DNA of 64,000 nucleotides from Candidatus Fukatsuia symbiotica (GTDB lineage Bacteria; Pseudomonadota; Gammaproteobacteria; Enterobacterales; Enterobacteriaceae), in contig NZ_CP021659.1 of NCBI RefSeq assembly GCF_003122425.1, positions 2,356,001-2,420,000 of the forward strand, read 5' to 3'. How positions within the stretch are numbered: position 1 is the first letter of the stretch; every line of letters begins with the position of its first letter. Shown here one piece after another: positions 28,065 to 37,285 of the stretch. A program made the translations under genes and the position numbers. The notes beneath the pieces were generated by a model. The model worked only from the letters and a program-made list of their open reading frames with translations. It made no database searches and was not told the DNA's origin.

Positions 28065-31000
28065 GTGGGCACAGTTTCTTATAATAATACTAAGCAGACA
28101 ACTCATTCTATTGTAAGAGTCGTAGTGTCTACAGAAACTGGAGCAGCAAAGTGCACTACACCCTTTGCTGTAGAATTTACGGGTGCTTTTCGCTCGCCTT
28201 ACTTACCTTACCGCTTATCCGTCTCTATATCAGTAAAGTATTCTGCAGGTGCTGCAGAAGGAGAAAAACAGGGTCGTGTTATTCCACATCCAGAAAAGCA
28301 AAGTCAGCTGCCGGAGACTCCTCATTTAGCAGCAAGAACGTCTCCAGAACCATCATTCACTGATCAAGGTACTCAGACTGATCTTCCTACAGAACCTCAT
28401 CAACCTGTTGTACCACCGAAGGCTCATAAATCTCCAGCTGTATCATCGTCTATGTCAGAAAAGAATGTCATAGAGAGCAAACCTTCGGAGGCTTCTGCAA
28501 ATAAGGAAGAAACACAATCAGCGAAACCAAGCACCGATGATAAATCTACTTTCACGGATCCTGTAGGAGTTGTTGAAAAAAAACAACATAGATTTCTCAG
28601 GATGATATGGAGATTCTTTCAGGGAATATTACATAAAAACCCTTCAAAATCCGAACCCATAGTGAGCGAAAAATCTGGAACAGAAGTCGAAGAAATATCA
28701 GGCGGTACATCAACGGCAAGGGAAGTAAGCAGTAAATCTGTTCAAACATCGGGTACGGTACCTCAGATGCATCCTACAAATTCTAGGAAGGGAGGGACTC
28801 TTCAGACGTCCCGTCAAAATGGTTTAGATTCAGAAATCCATTACCCTAGGAGTCGTAGCAGATCTGTTAGTAAAGAAAAATTAGTCGTTAAGATGCCAGA
28901 AGAAAGGAAACAGCCGCAACCTACTGCTCTGAAAAAAAATATAAAAACAAAATCGGTTGGTACATCGACGCTATCAAATAGTAAAGATGCATCTACATCT
29001 GTCGATGATTTAGTGCCGGCTAAAGAACATAAATCGGTTGGTACATCGACGCTATCAAATAGTAAAGATGCATCTACATCTGTCGATGATTTAGTGCCGG
29101 CTAAAGAACATAAATCGGTTGGTACATCGATGCTATCAAATAGTAAAGATGCATCTACATCTGTCGATGGTTTAGTACCGGCTAAAGAACATAAATCGGT
29201 TGGTACATCGACGCTATCAAATAGTAAAGATGCATCTACATCTGTCGATGATTTAGTGTCGGCTAAAGAACATAAATCGGTTGGTACATCGACGCTATCA
29301 AATAGTAAAGATGCATCTACATCTGTCGATGATTTAGAGCCGGCTAAAGAACACAAATCGGTTGGTACATCGACGCTATCAAATAGTAAAGATGCATCTA
29401 CATCTGTCGATGATTTAGAGCCGGCTAAAAAACATAAATCGGTTGGTGCATCGATGCTATCAAATAGTAAAGATGCATCTACATCTGTCGATGATTTAGA
29501 GCCGGCTAAAGAACATAAATCGGTTGGTGCATCGATGCTATCAAATAGTAAAGATGCATCTACATCTGTCGATGATTTAGAGCCGGCTAAAGAACATAAA
29601 TCGGTTGGTGCATCAATGCTATCAAATAGTAAAGATGCATCTACATCTGTCGATGGTTTAGTGACAGCTGAAGAAAAGCAAGAAATAGAAACGCCTAAGA
29701 TTGATGAAAAAACCCTAGTTGAGATGCCTGGAGAACAAAATGGATCTGAGTCATCGGAATCTGTATTAAGCAAAGGAGATAGTGTAAATGGTGCTCCGGT
29801 TCTGAGACAAGATCCACAAGACCCAAAACAGCAAGGTGCTGGTTGGATGACGGCAGGTATACGGCCTGAAACTGAAGAGATCACGAGTGTTGTAGCCAAA
29901 GCTAGCAAAGCTTCAACTCAAACAGAGAGTACAGTGGCGATATCAGGTGCGAGAACGTTTTCACTCGATTTCAGCGAATTGAATAAGCTATTATCAGCAC
30001 CATATTCTTACGATCCAACTTCTGAATTAGCTCCAAAGTTACCTATCGAATCAAATGATCACGTATCCGCAGAGGATTCTTTTCTCAAAGATAAAATGGC
30101 TGAAATTGTTGCTTCTATTAATAAGCAAGCGGAATTGTTTGACTCTATTAATGATGAAAATAAAAGGCTTGAACTTCAAGACTTGTTTTTTGACACAACA
30201 AGGCGTATAGCCACCGAGCAACAGGGGCTAAGAAAAATTGCAGAGCAATACAGTTTAGAAAGTATAGAAGCTGTCATTAAGTCTCTTGCAAAAGAAATAT
30301 ATAAAGACGGATTGTCTCCAAAGAGTCTTTCTCACGGAAATACGCAGTCTAAGTATATAGAGACAGTCTCTAAACCGGCTATTGAAGCGGCGAATCAAGC
30401 TCCTTCCCGTGAATCTGAGGAAGTTCCAAAAATTGTGCCAGAAACAACATCAATGTTACCTTTGGCTCCGGAGCAAGCAGATATTGAAACCCAGTCTGAG
30501 CTATCATCTGATAAGTTATTCTCTGAGTCAGCGGTTATTTTGGGTGCAGAGAAAAAAACATACGCGGATGGTTTTGTTACACCTAAAAGACATAGAGGAG
30601 CTAAAAATACAGCGGCGAGCAGTTTTGCTATGCAACAAGAGTCTACACTGGAAATAAGCAGTAAAGCTAGAGAGCCTTCTGTGCAATTGCAAAAAGGTAA
30701 ACCATCTGAATTAGAGTCTAAGGATAGATTTGGCGTCTTGGAATCTGAAGAGTTTCAAACAAGGCTTAATCCGTCTGTATCTGGACAAGCAGAACCAAGT
30801 GAGGAAACATTGAGCCTGCAGGAAGTAGTGACTCATGGGCAAGAAAAAAGCCTAGCTTCTTCCGAAAGTGGAATGATGCAAGTCATGTTATCTCCTGAGA
30901 AAATGAGAGAAATAAAAGAGATTGATGTCGTCGGAAATCCTCATATTTTTACTGCCATCAAGCAAATAGATCCGTTCAACGGGAAAAAACCAGAGGTTTA

Positions 31001-34000
31001 TTTATTAAAAAGCGAAAATGATACTGTTCCTTTTATTATCAAAAAAAGTGAAGAAGGAAAACTATCCCTCGACTTCTATGGTGAGAATGTTGTTACAAGC
31101 GTTATAGGTGACAATATTGATGAGCTAAAGAGTAAAGTAAAAGAACTGGCGAAGCATTACGGAATTGGGCAACTCGGAGGGTTTGACATTTACAAAGTGA
31201 ATGTTCAGGCAGTAACAGGGACGATGTCTAAACCAGCCCTTGAAGCTAATCAACCTTCTAGTGAAACTGTGCAAGAAGAAAAGCCAACGATATTAAGTGT
31301 ACAACCTAGTCCTGACGCGGCTCGAGTGTCAGACATTCCTTTAGTTTTGCCACCAAAAACGGATAGCGCTAGTCTTCCGAGCCAACCTATTACATTATCT
31401 GTTAGTGATACAGTAGCGGTAACAGAAACACAGCCACTCTCTGGGGAGAATTTGGTAGTCGCTGAAGAAGAGAAATCATCAAATAACGTTCCTGTCGAGG
31501 GAATGCCCGTTTCACATTTCTCTGATGCTGGTGAACGAAGAACATTCGCGGAGGTTGTAAAGGAAAATAATGCACCAAAAGAACCGAAGGCCATTTCATC
31601 TCAAGCTAACGCTAAACAAAAAACAAATAGAAAGGGAGTGAAACCAAGTTCAAATTTAGCAGTTAGCAGCAAGAGTAAACCTCTTGAAATAGACGAGGAG
31701 GGTTTTGTTAAAAAAAGACAGAGAGGAGGACATGGATCATGGAGAGCAGCTATCAAAGGAGATGAACCATTTGAGTTAGTGCTTGGGAATAGATTTACGG
31801 ATTTGAAATTGGATGACCTAGGTGATTCTGAAAAAGTACCTAATGATGGCCCGATGCACGTTAAAGTAGAGCCAGGAAAACGATCAAAAATGAACCCTGC
31901 CCAGAGGCCTGCTAAAAGCTCCTCGGTGCCATTACAGGAAGAACATTCGCCTTTAATCGAGACACCAATCAGTCAGTCAAGCGCCACTGAGCCTCAGCCT
32001 GAGAATCCGGTGCGTGAAGCAGGTATGAATACCGACAAAGTCACTGAGCCGACTGTTCAAGCGAGCCCACCTCCTGCAAATCGTGTCACCCTAGCGACTT
32101 CTGGGGAGAATTTGGTAGTAGCTGAAGAAAAGAAATCATCATATAACGCTCCTGTTGAGGGAATTGCGGTATTAGGGAAACAAGATTCGTCTTTGTTCGA
32201 TACATCAACATCAATCAAATTGGACAGTAAGTCTGCTAAGATATTTGCCGCTGAGAGTGAACCTAGGCCTGCAAGTCCAGTGAAAGAGGCCGCTACAACA
32301 GTTGAGGCAGCAAAAGCGCCTGTCCCCTTTTCACATTCAGTCGATACTGGTGCACCAACGGAAATAAGCAGTGGAGCTACAGAGCATTCTGTGCAATTGC
32401 AAAAAGGTAAACCATCTAAATTAGAGTCTAAGAATGGATTTGGCGTCTTGGGATCTGAAGAGTTGCAAACAAGGCTTAATCCGTCTGTATCTGGACAAGC
32501 AGAACCAATCATCCCAAGTGAGGAAACATTAAGCCTGCAGAAAATAGTGACTAATGGACAAGAAAAAAGCATAGCTTCTTCCGAAAGTGGAATGATGCAA
32601 GTCATGTTATCTCCTGAGAAAATGAGAGAAATAAAAGAGATTGATGTCGTCGGAAATCCTCATATTTTTACTGCCATCAAGCAAATAGATCCGTTCAACG
32701 GGAAAAAACCAGAGGTTTATTTATTAAAAAGCAAAAATGATACTGTTCCTTTTATTATCAAAAAAAGTGAAGAAGGAAAACTATCCCTCGACTTCTATGG
32801 TGAGAATGTTGTTACAAGCGTTATAGGTGACAATATTGATGAGCTAAAGAGTAGAGTAAAAGAACTGGCGAAGCATTACGGAATTGGGCAACTCGGAGGG
32901 TTTGACATTTACAAAGTGAATGTTCAGGCAGTAACAGGGACGATGTCTAAACCAGCCCTTGAAGCTAATCAACCTTCTAGTGAAGTTGTGCAAGACGAAA
33001 CGCCAACGATATTAAGTGTAGGACCTAGTCCTGACGCGGCTCGAGTGTCAGACATTCCTTTAGTTTTGCCTCCAAAAACGAATAGCGCTAGTCCGCAATC
33101 TATTCTCAGTCAAGCTGAGAAAATTCCAACAACTGCACCAGAAACAACATCAACGTTAAGCCAGAAAAGCCCTGTATTTCCACTGTGGAATGAGCCTACG
33201 GAAAGCGAAAAAACATCTATTGGGGAACGAGGTGTGGAGGGCTTTGAAACCATGCCTATAGCTGTGCCAGAGGAATCAGATGATCAGCTATTAGCTCGCA
33301 TGCTCGCTCCAGATCCTGACTTAGATCGTATGTTGGCTAATATTCAAATGTCTCAAATGGCGCCTAAATTTTCCAGTTACCTAAAGGATAGAATAACTCG
33401 ACTGGAGAGATCTATTTTTCAGAAGGAAGGTATTTTATCAAAGGGTTATAATGATTTGGCAAGGCTAAATAATGAAAGCCTCTATAGTCAAACCGTGCAA
33501 AAACTCCAATTACATTCACGAGAACTTAAGTACCGATCGGAAGAGCAGGCATTCCAATTGCTCGATAGTGGTTCTGAGACTCTACGCAATGCCATCGAAT
33601 ATTTACAGAAAAATCCTGACAAGGTAGTACCAGCTATAAGTCCTGAAGAGAAACAACAGGCTCAACAGTTTGTGACAGATCCTCGAAGAAATAGCTACGA
33701 CGCGATACAGTCTATAAAAAATTTCGGGGAAGCGCCTCAAGAAGCAGCTCGGGATGTACGGCTCCTAAAGTATGAGATTAAGCTGATCGAAGAATATAAA
33801 ACAAAGCTGATTGCGGAATGGAATGAGCTTAATAGCTTGAGGCCGGAAGATGAAATATCTTCACAGATTGATACGATGAAAGCGGAGTCAGGAGAAAACG
33901 CAAGCGCATTAAATCACACTACTGAGGTCACTCAAACTGCTAATACTTCTCTGTCTGATGCTAAGAGTAAAGAGTTAACAAAATTGCTGGAGACCGTGTT

Positions 34001-35177
34001 TGGTCAATATGAAGAAATGCTATTGACTGCTGATCAAAATCTAGCAGATGTAGAGTTAGAAACTGATAATCCTGCTGACCCGAAATTAGTAATAGAAAAT
34101 TCGAATAAGCGAGGACATATACAAAAATGGCATAAAGTTAAATTGGAGGTTACAAAAAAGATAGAAGAGTTAAAATCGGATCTTGAAAGAGTTAGCAAGG
34201 GTGAATACCCTCTACTTCCGTTCCTTGCATCTGAGCCTGATTTTAAACCTTATTATCAGATTTTGCCTGATAATAGAGAATTCAATAGCGAAATTAAAAA
34301 ACCGGCTAAAGAAAAAACTGATTGGAATAAGTTATATATTTTGCATGATGAGAAAATAAATGGAATCAATGAACTCTTAATTTTAATTGAGAAAAATAAA
34401 GAGTCTTTGTTGGAAAATAAGGAGAAGATAATAAAATTAGAAGGAGAGACAAAGGATAGTCTAATCATAGAAGAAAGACATAAGCTTAAAGAAAAAAATC
34501 AGGAAGTGATGGTACTGCAAAAGGAGTATCGAGATGGGAATGAAAGTATAGAGAAATTGAAGCGGGATTTATTATCTACAGATGAGATAGCATTATATTT
34601 AGATGAAAAAATAGCAAAATATCAGCCTGTACTTGAAGAAAAAATGGGTACTCTTACAGCTGAAAAACAGTTAAGCACGATAGAGTCTATAAAAGAAATA
34701 ATAGGTAGTATGGCTGATTATACAGATCATAGTCAGACAGAGATATACAATGGTATATATAATAATATATCTGCGTTACAAGGTGATAAGACAGTAAAAA
34801 ATATACAGGAAATATTATGCGACAGACTGGAAATAAAAAAATGCAAAATGATACAGGAAAACATAGGTGCACTTGAAGATCAGCGTGCTAATTTAGAAAT
34901 TAAAATAATAGACATACAAAAAAAGAGGGATTCTCTCGATATTAATATCTCTACGTTAGATGATGAGGAGTTAGCAAGGGAAGCAGAAATAAAGAAATGT
35001 CGGGCTACAATTGAAGAAATTAACAATACGATAAAAATTCAAAATATAAAACTTGAAGAACTCAGAGTTTCCAAAGAAGAGCTAGAACAGGAAATCGATA
35101 ATGCTCAAGAAAAGCTAGGAAACGAAAGTGATCAGCCTAAATCTGAGCCTGTTGGACCGTGGTGGTATCCATCGTAG
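28065..35177 (+). CDS. Giant repeat-containing protein, unknown function (about 2370 residues)
   Basis: I do not recognise this protein. The GTG at 28065 has GGAGAAG seven bases upstream and is preferred over a TTG at 28053. It has no signal peptide or membrane helix. Order: a short N-terminal part (1-70); a Pro/Ser/Glu/Lys-rich disordered stretch; nine tandem 27-residue repeats (KSVGTSTLSNSKDASTSVDD type, about 296-538); a linker; a long segment present twice (about 863-1103 and 1433-1676), each with a 110-residue compact domain (start MMQVMLSPEKMREIKEIDV); then about 620 charged, mainly helical, probably coiled-coil residues, ending GPWWYPS. GFV-KR-RG motifs recur near 840 and 1215. Composition and architecture resemble large secreted effectors or surface proteins of host-associated bacteria; that is inference. 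It is co-oriented with the next gene. Confidence 0.8.
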   Translation: MGTVSYNNTKQTTHSIVRVVVSTETGAAKCTTPFAVEFTGAFRSPYLPYRLSVSISVKYSAGAAEGEKQGRVIPHPEKQSQLPETPHLAARTSPEPSFTDQGTQTDLPTEPHQPVVPPKAHKSPAVSSSMSEKNVIESKPSEASANKEETQSAKPSTDDKSTFTDPVGVVEKKQHRFLRMIWRFFQGILHKNPSKSEPIVSEKSGTEVEEISGGTSTAREVSSKSVQTSGTVPQMHPTNSRKGGTLQTSRQNGLDSEIHYPRSRSRSVSKEKLVVKMPEERKQPQPTALKKNIKTKSVGTSTLSNSKDASTSVDDLVPAKEHKSVGTSTLSNSKDASTSVDDLVPAKEHKSVGTSMLSNSKDASTSVDGLVPAKEHKSVGTSTLSNSKDASTSVDDLVSAKEHKSVGTSTLSNSKDASTSVDDLEPAKEHKSVGTSTLSNSKDASTSVDDLEPAKKHKSVGASMLSNSKDASTSVDDLEPAKEHKSVGASMLSNSKDASTSVDDLEPAKEHKSVGASMLSNSKDASTSVDGLVTAEEKQEIETPKIDEKTLVEMPGEQNGSESSESVLSKGDSVNGAPVLRQDPQDPKQQGAGWMTAGIRPETEEITSVVAKASKASTQTESTVAISGARTFSLDFSELNKLLSAPYSYDPTSELAPKLPIESNDHVSAEDSFLKDKMAEIVASINKQAELFDSINDENKRLELQDLFFDTTRRIATEQQGLRKIAEQYSLESIEAVIKSLAKEIYKDGLSPKSLSHGNTQSKYIETVSKPAIEAANQAPSRESEEVPKIVPETTSMLPLAPEQADIETQSELSSDKLFSESAVILGAEKKTYADGFVTPKRHRGAKNTAASSFAMQQESTLEISSKAREPSVQLQKGKPSELESKDRFGVLESEEFQTRLNPSVSGQAEPSEETLSLQEVVTHGQEKSLASSESGMMQVMLSPEKMREIKEIDVVGNPHIFTAIKQIDPFNGKKPEVYLLKSENDTVPFIIKKSEEGKLSLDFYGENVVTSVIGDNIDELKSKVKELAKHYGIGQLGGFDIYKVNVQAVTGTMSKPALEANQPSSETVQEEKPTILSVQPSPDAARVSDIPLVLPPKTDSASLPSQPITLSVSDTVAVTETQPLSGENLVVAEEEKSSNNVPVEGMPVSHFSDAGERRTFAEVVKENNAPKEPKAISSQANAKQKTNRKGVKPSSNLAVSSKSKPLEIDEEGFVKKRQRGGHGSWRAAIKGDEPFELVLGNRFTDLKLDDLGDSEKVPNDGPMHVKVEPGKRSKMNPAQRPAKSSSVPLQEEHSPLIETPISQSSATEPQPENPVREAGMNTDKVTEPTVQASPPPANRVTLATSGENLVVAEEKKSSYNAPVEGIAVLGKQDSSLFDTSTSIKLDSKSAKIFAAESEPRPASPVKEAATTVEAAKAPVPFSHSVDTGAPTEISSGATEHSVQLQKGKPSKLESKNGFGVLGSEELQTRLNPSVSGQAEPIIPSEETLSLQKIVTNGQEKSIASSESGMMQVMLSPEKMREIKEIDVVGNPHIFTAIKQIDPFNGKKPEVYLLKSKNDTVPFIIKKSEEGKLSLDFYGENVVTSVIGDNIDELKSRVKELAKHYGIGQLGGFDIYKVNVQAVTGTMSKPALEANQPSSEVVQDETPTILSVGPSPDAARVSDIPLVLPPKTNSASPQSILSQAEKIPTTAPETTSTLSQKSPVFPLWNEPTESEKTSIGERGVEGFETMPIAVPEESDDQLLARMLAPDPDLDRMLANIQMSQMAPKFSSYLKDRITRLERSIFQKEGILSKGYNDLARLNNESLYSQTVQKLQLHSRELKYRSEEQAFQLLDSGSETLRNAIEYLQKNPDKVVPAISPEEKQQAQQFVTDPRRNSYDAIQSIKNFGEAPQEAARDVRLLKYEIKLIEEYKTKLIAEWNELNSLRPEDEISSQIDTMKAESGENASALNHTTEVTQTANTSLSDAKSKELTKLLETVFGQYEEMLLTADQNLADVELETDNPADPKLVIENSNKRGHIQKWHKVKLEVTKKIEELKSDLERVSKGEYPLLPFLASEPDFKPYYQILPDNREFNSEIKKPAKEKTDWNKLYILHDEKINGINELLILIEKNKESLLENKEKIIKLEGETKDSLIIEERHKLKEKNQEVMVLQKEYRDGNESIEKLKRDLLSTDEIALYLDEKIAKYQPVLEEKMGTLTAEKQLSTIESIKEIIGSMADYTDHSQTEIYNGIYNNISALQGDKTVKNIQEILCDRLEIKKCKMIQENIGALEDQRANLEIKIIDIQKKRDSLDINISTLDDEELAREAEIKKCRATIEEINNTIKIQNIKLEELRVSKEELEQEIDNAQEKLGNESDQPKSEPVGPWWYPS
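28950..29678 (+). repeat. Nine tandem 81-bp repeats within the giant gene
   Basis: Nine in-frame units of exactly 81 bases encode 27-residue repeats. Variation is confined to a few codons (Thr/Ala before Ser, Thr/Met, Val/Glu before Pro, Asp/Gly). The last three units share the Ala-Ser-Met variant, so they arose by late local duplication. Near identity makes copy number likely to vary between strains and to be fragile in assembly. Confidence 0.95.
30651..31374 (+). repeat. Long internal duplication in the giant gene, copy 1
   Basis: About 724 bases, matched at 32361-33093. The core from about 30865 to 31260 is nearly identical at base level; flanks are more divergent. It encodes residues about 863-1103. 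Confidence 0.93.
32361..33093 (+). repeat. Long internal duplication in the giant gene, copy 2
   Basis: About 733 bases, matching 30651-31374. It has a nine-base insertion (IIP after AEP) and only a few substitutions in the core (for example Glu to Lys in LLKSKND and Lys to Arg in LKSRVKE). Confidence 0.93.
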
Positions 35178-35509
35178 CCACAATAAGGCAATTATCACGT
35201 TAGCTATTTAGTTTTTACTACTTATGTAACTAAGAATATAATTTTTTATTATATAAAAATGGTTAACGTCTACCCTTACTTATCGTTGTTGAAGGCTCTA
35301 TGCTTAGAGCCTATTCGAAATCTCTTGTGCTCGCTGTTCATGAATGAATTTTCTGTTTTCATTTTATAATTAAATATAATTAATGCCAGGCAATCAAATT
35401 TATTCACTAATTTTATAATAAAAAAATATCTATAAATTTATTAGAAGATGACACGGGACGGGAATATATATGGCGTAGATTTATATCGCTTAGTGCAAGG
35501 GGGACTTGT
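35178..35509. other. AT-rich gap between the two island genes
   Basis: About 330 bases, strongly AT-rich. It contains a partial end of repeat element B near 35313-35335 (TTCGAAATCTCTTGTGCTCG). AAGGGGGACTTG ahead of 35510 is a plausible ribosome site. I see no terminator for the giant gene. Confidence 0.5.
35313..35335. repeat. Partial end of repeat element B
   Basis: TATTCGAAATCTCTTGTGCTCG matches the outer end of element B at 38540 and, inverted, 44960. The rest of the element is absent. Confidence 0.7.
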
Positions 35510-37285
35510 ATGCTGAAGACTACTACAGAAATAGCCAGCTTAGCCACACCCTGTTTTTTAACCACTGTAGATGGCCTGAAAAATCCGCAAGACGCTGATC
35601 GTTTTTTCTCAAAATTAGACTGTAAGACCGCTCTTGACTACATAGAAAAGAACCCAGAGTGGTTTAAACGTTTAGAAAAGCCTTACCTATTAATACCTGT
35701 GCTTTCTGGTCTGCCTGACGGTGAGTTGACGGGTATCTCACCTCACTTGTTACACTCGATGACTCTCTCAGATATCGGTAAATTTTTCAGTCATTGGAGA
35801 GAGTTAAAGATTACACCTGGGCCTCATCTGTTGGATATCCTGTACACGCAGACATGCCACGCGGCTTCTTATATGACGGGTGCTGTGGGTGATAACACAG
35901 ATACATACGCTAATATATTGGATCAGTTGTTGAAGCATGCCAGTGACATCGACTATACATCGATGATTGATAGATTACGGGTAGAAAAAAATCCCCATCG
36001 CACACTCATTCGTAACGGAGAGGGTAAAAGCGAACAAACCGGGAATGGCTTTGTTGGTGTGATGTCAGTCAGTCAATTCCGTAAAAAGACACAATTATTG
36101 CGGCAATTGCGCGCCATTCCCGTTAACATTAAGAATAGCTGGAATATAATCAATATTTTCACCGACAATGAAACGGCAAACTTGCTTAAGCTCACTCGTG
36201 CTTCAAGCTCGTCATATCGCGCCATGATCACGTCTCTCGATGCACTTCATCGTACGTCGGGTAGAGAGCAAATTACCGCCGCTTTTACGCTGAAAATGCA
36301 ACTACGGTCTCAGGATACTGACCGTAAAACAGTTTCGTTACTGGACAAGCAGATTACCCAGGCGCTATTTAATCGTGAGAGGGTAGCACCTTGCCAAGGA
36401 AAACTTATCAAGATTGCCGAAAAGAACTTATCGTTTGCGGTTGATTTTTATCAGATATTGTTTAATACAAAGCTATCTTCCCGTTCAGATTTAATCAATT
36501 TCCTGCTTAAAGAAGTCAGCGACACCCCTCCAGCGGCGGCTAATGAGATAAAAAAAATTTATGACAGCATTTATTATACTAAGCTGGATGTCGCTCACTG
36601 GGATAGCAAGTATGCTGGTACAGCACGGAACAGTTTGAATGAGCGACTTTTTCAGGTGCCTAGTCGATGCTTTCTTGAAGCCGCTGTCTCCCCCGAAGAA
36701 CATCAACGAATTCAAGATCAGCACGTAAAAACTCAACTGAGGGTTGTGCTGGAGCAGGGCCCCCCAGGCGTACTCTTGGGTTATGACGATAGCAATCCTG
36801 CCCAGTACAGGAACAGTCTGAATTTTATTGTCGAGTACATCGACAAACTCAAAGCACATGGCATTAGCACCCTTTGTTTGCCATTAACCACGGAAAGAAG
36901 ACGATCAGTAGAGGATTACATGGAAAGCGGGATGACGGCAAAGATAGTGCATCTGCCTCTTGCACTGAGAAATTTGTGTTCTACTGCCTATAAAAAAGGG
37001 ATAAGAGTGGTGACATTGTCCTCGATGGGCAATCCGAATAACATTGTTGAAAGGGCACTATTGGATAGCAAAGCCGTCACCAGGCTAAGCCAATTGTCTT
37101 GTCATGAAAAATTTATCGTGGTTTATCAACAAAATCGCTTGCTATCAGAAAAGGTAGGAGATCATTTTTTACCGGGGATCGCCCTCCAGCTTGGGTTGCC
37201 TGCAGTAGAGCTTAAGTCACCGTATCAATTGTCATTCCTTGATGAAGTCGCTCAACGTAAAGCGAGCAGTGACCGCATCAGCTAA
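35510..37285 (+). CDS. Protein of unknown function with a possible ChaN/TIKI-like C-terminal domain
   Basis: A 591-residue protein not recognised over its first 400 residues, which are mostly helical and soluble. From about residue 415 the pattern changes: VLLGYDDSNPAQYRNSLNFIVEYIDKLKAHGISTLCLP, then ALRNLCSTAYKKGIRVVTLSSMG, and CHEKFIVVYQQNRLLSEKVGDHFLPGIALQLGLPAVELK. This order (a G-E/D-H/S entry motif, a strand-helix with long-range charge, a late lysine-rich strand, then a PGIA..LG-P motif) resembles the ChaN/EreA/TIKI fold found in several bacterial toxins. Two of the usual metal ligands are replaced (YDDS instead of GE-H), so catalysis is doubtful. Its last 54 bases overlap the end of aroH on the other strand. 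A host-directed effector role is inference. Confidence 0.65.
   Translation: MLKTTTEIASLATPCFLTTVDGLKNPQDADRFFSKLDCKTALDYIEKNPEWFKRLEKPYLLIPVLSGLPDGELTGISPHLLHSMTLSDIGKFFSHWRELKITPGPHLLDILYTQTCHAASYMTGAVGDNTDTYANILDQLLKHASDIDYTSMIDRLRVEKNPHRTLIRNGEGKSEQTGNGFVGVMSVSQFRKKTQLLRQLRAIPVNIKNSWNIINIFTDNETANLLKLTRASSSSYRAMITSLDALHRTSGREQITAAFTLKMQLRSQDTDRKTVSLLDKQITQALFNRERVAPCQGKLIKIAEKNLSFAVDFYQILFNTKLSSRSDLINFLLKEVSDTPPAAANEIKKIYDSIYYTKLDVAHWDSKYAGTARNSLNERLFQVPSRCFLEAAVSPEEHQRIQDQHVKTQLRVVLEQGPPGVLLGYDDSNPAQYRNSLNFIVEYIDKLKAHGISTLCLPLTTERRRSVEDYMESGMTAKIVHLPLALRNLCSTAYKKGIRVVTLSSMGNPNNIVERALLDSKAVTRLSQLSCHEKFIVVYQQNRLLSEKVGDHFLPGIALQLGLPAVELKSPYQLSFLDEVAQRKASSDRIS

Noticed and set aside
28950..29678. 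Tandem 81-bp units considered as a CRISPR-like array
   Set aside because: The units are contiguous and in frame with codon-type variation; there are no spacers and no cas genes.
28841..29908. A 355-residue open frame on the minus strand opposite the tandem repeats
   Set aside because: It is open only because the 81-bp unit lacks stops in that frame, so any number of copies stays open. No ribosome site, and the plus-strand frame is far longer.
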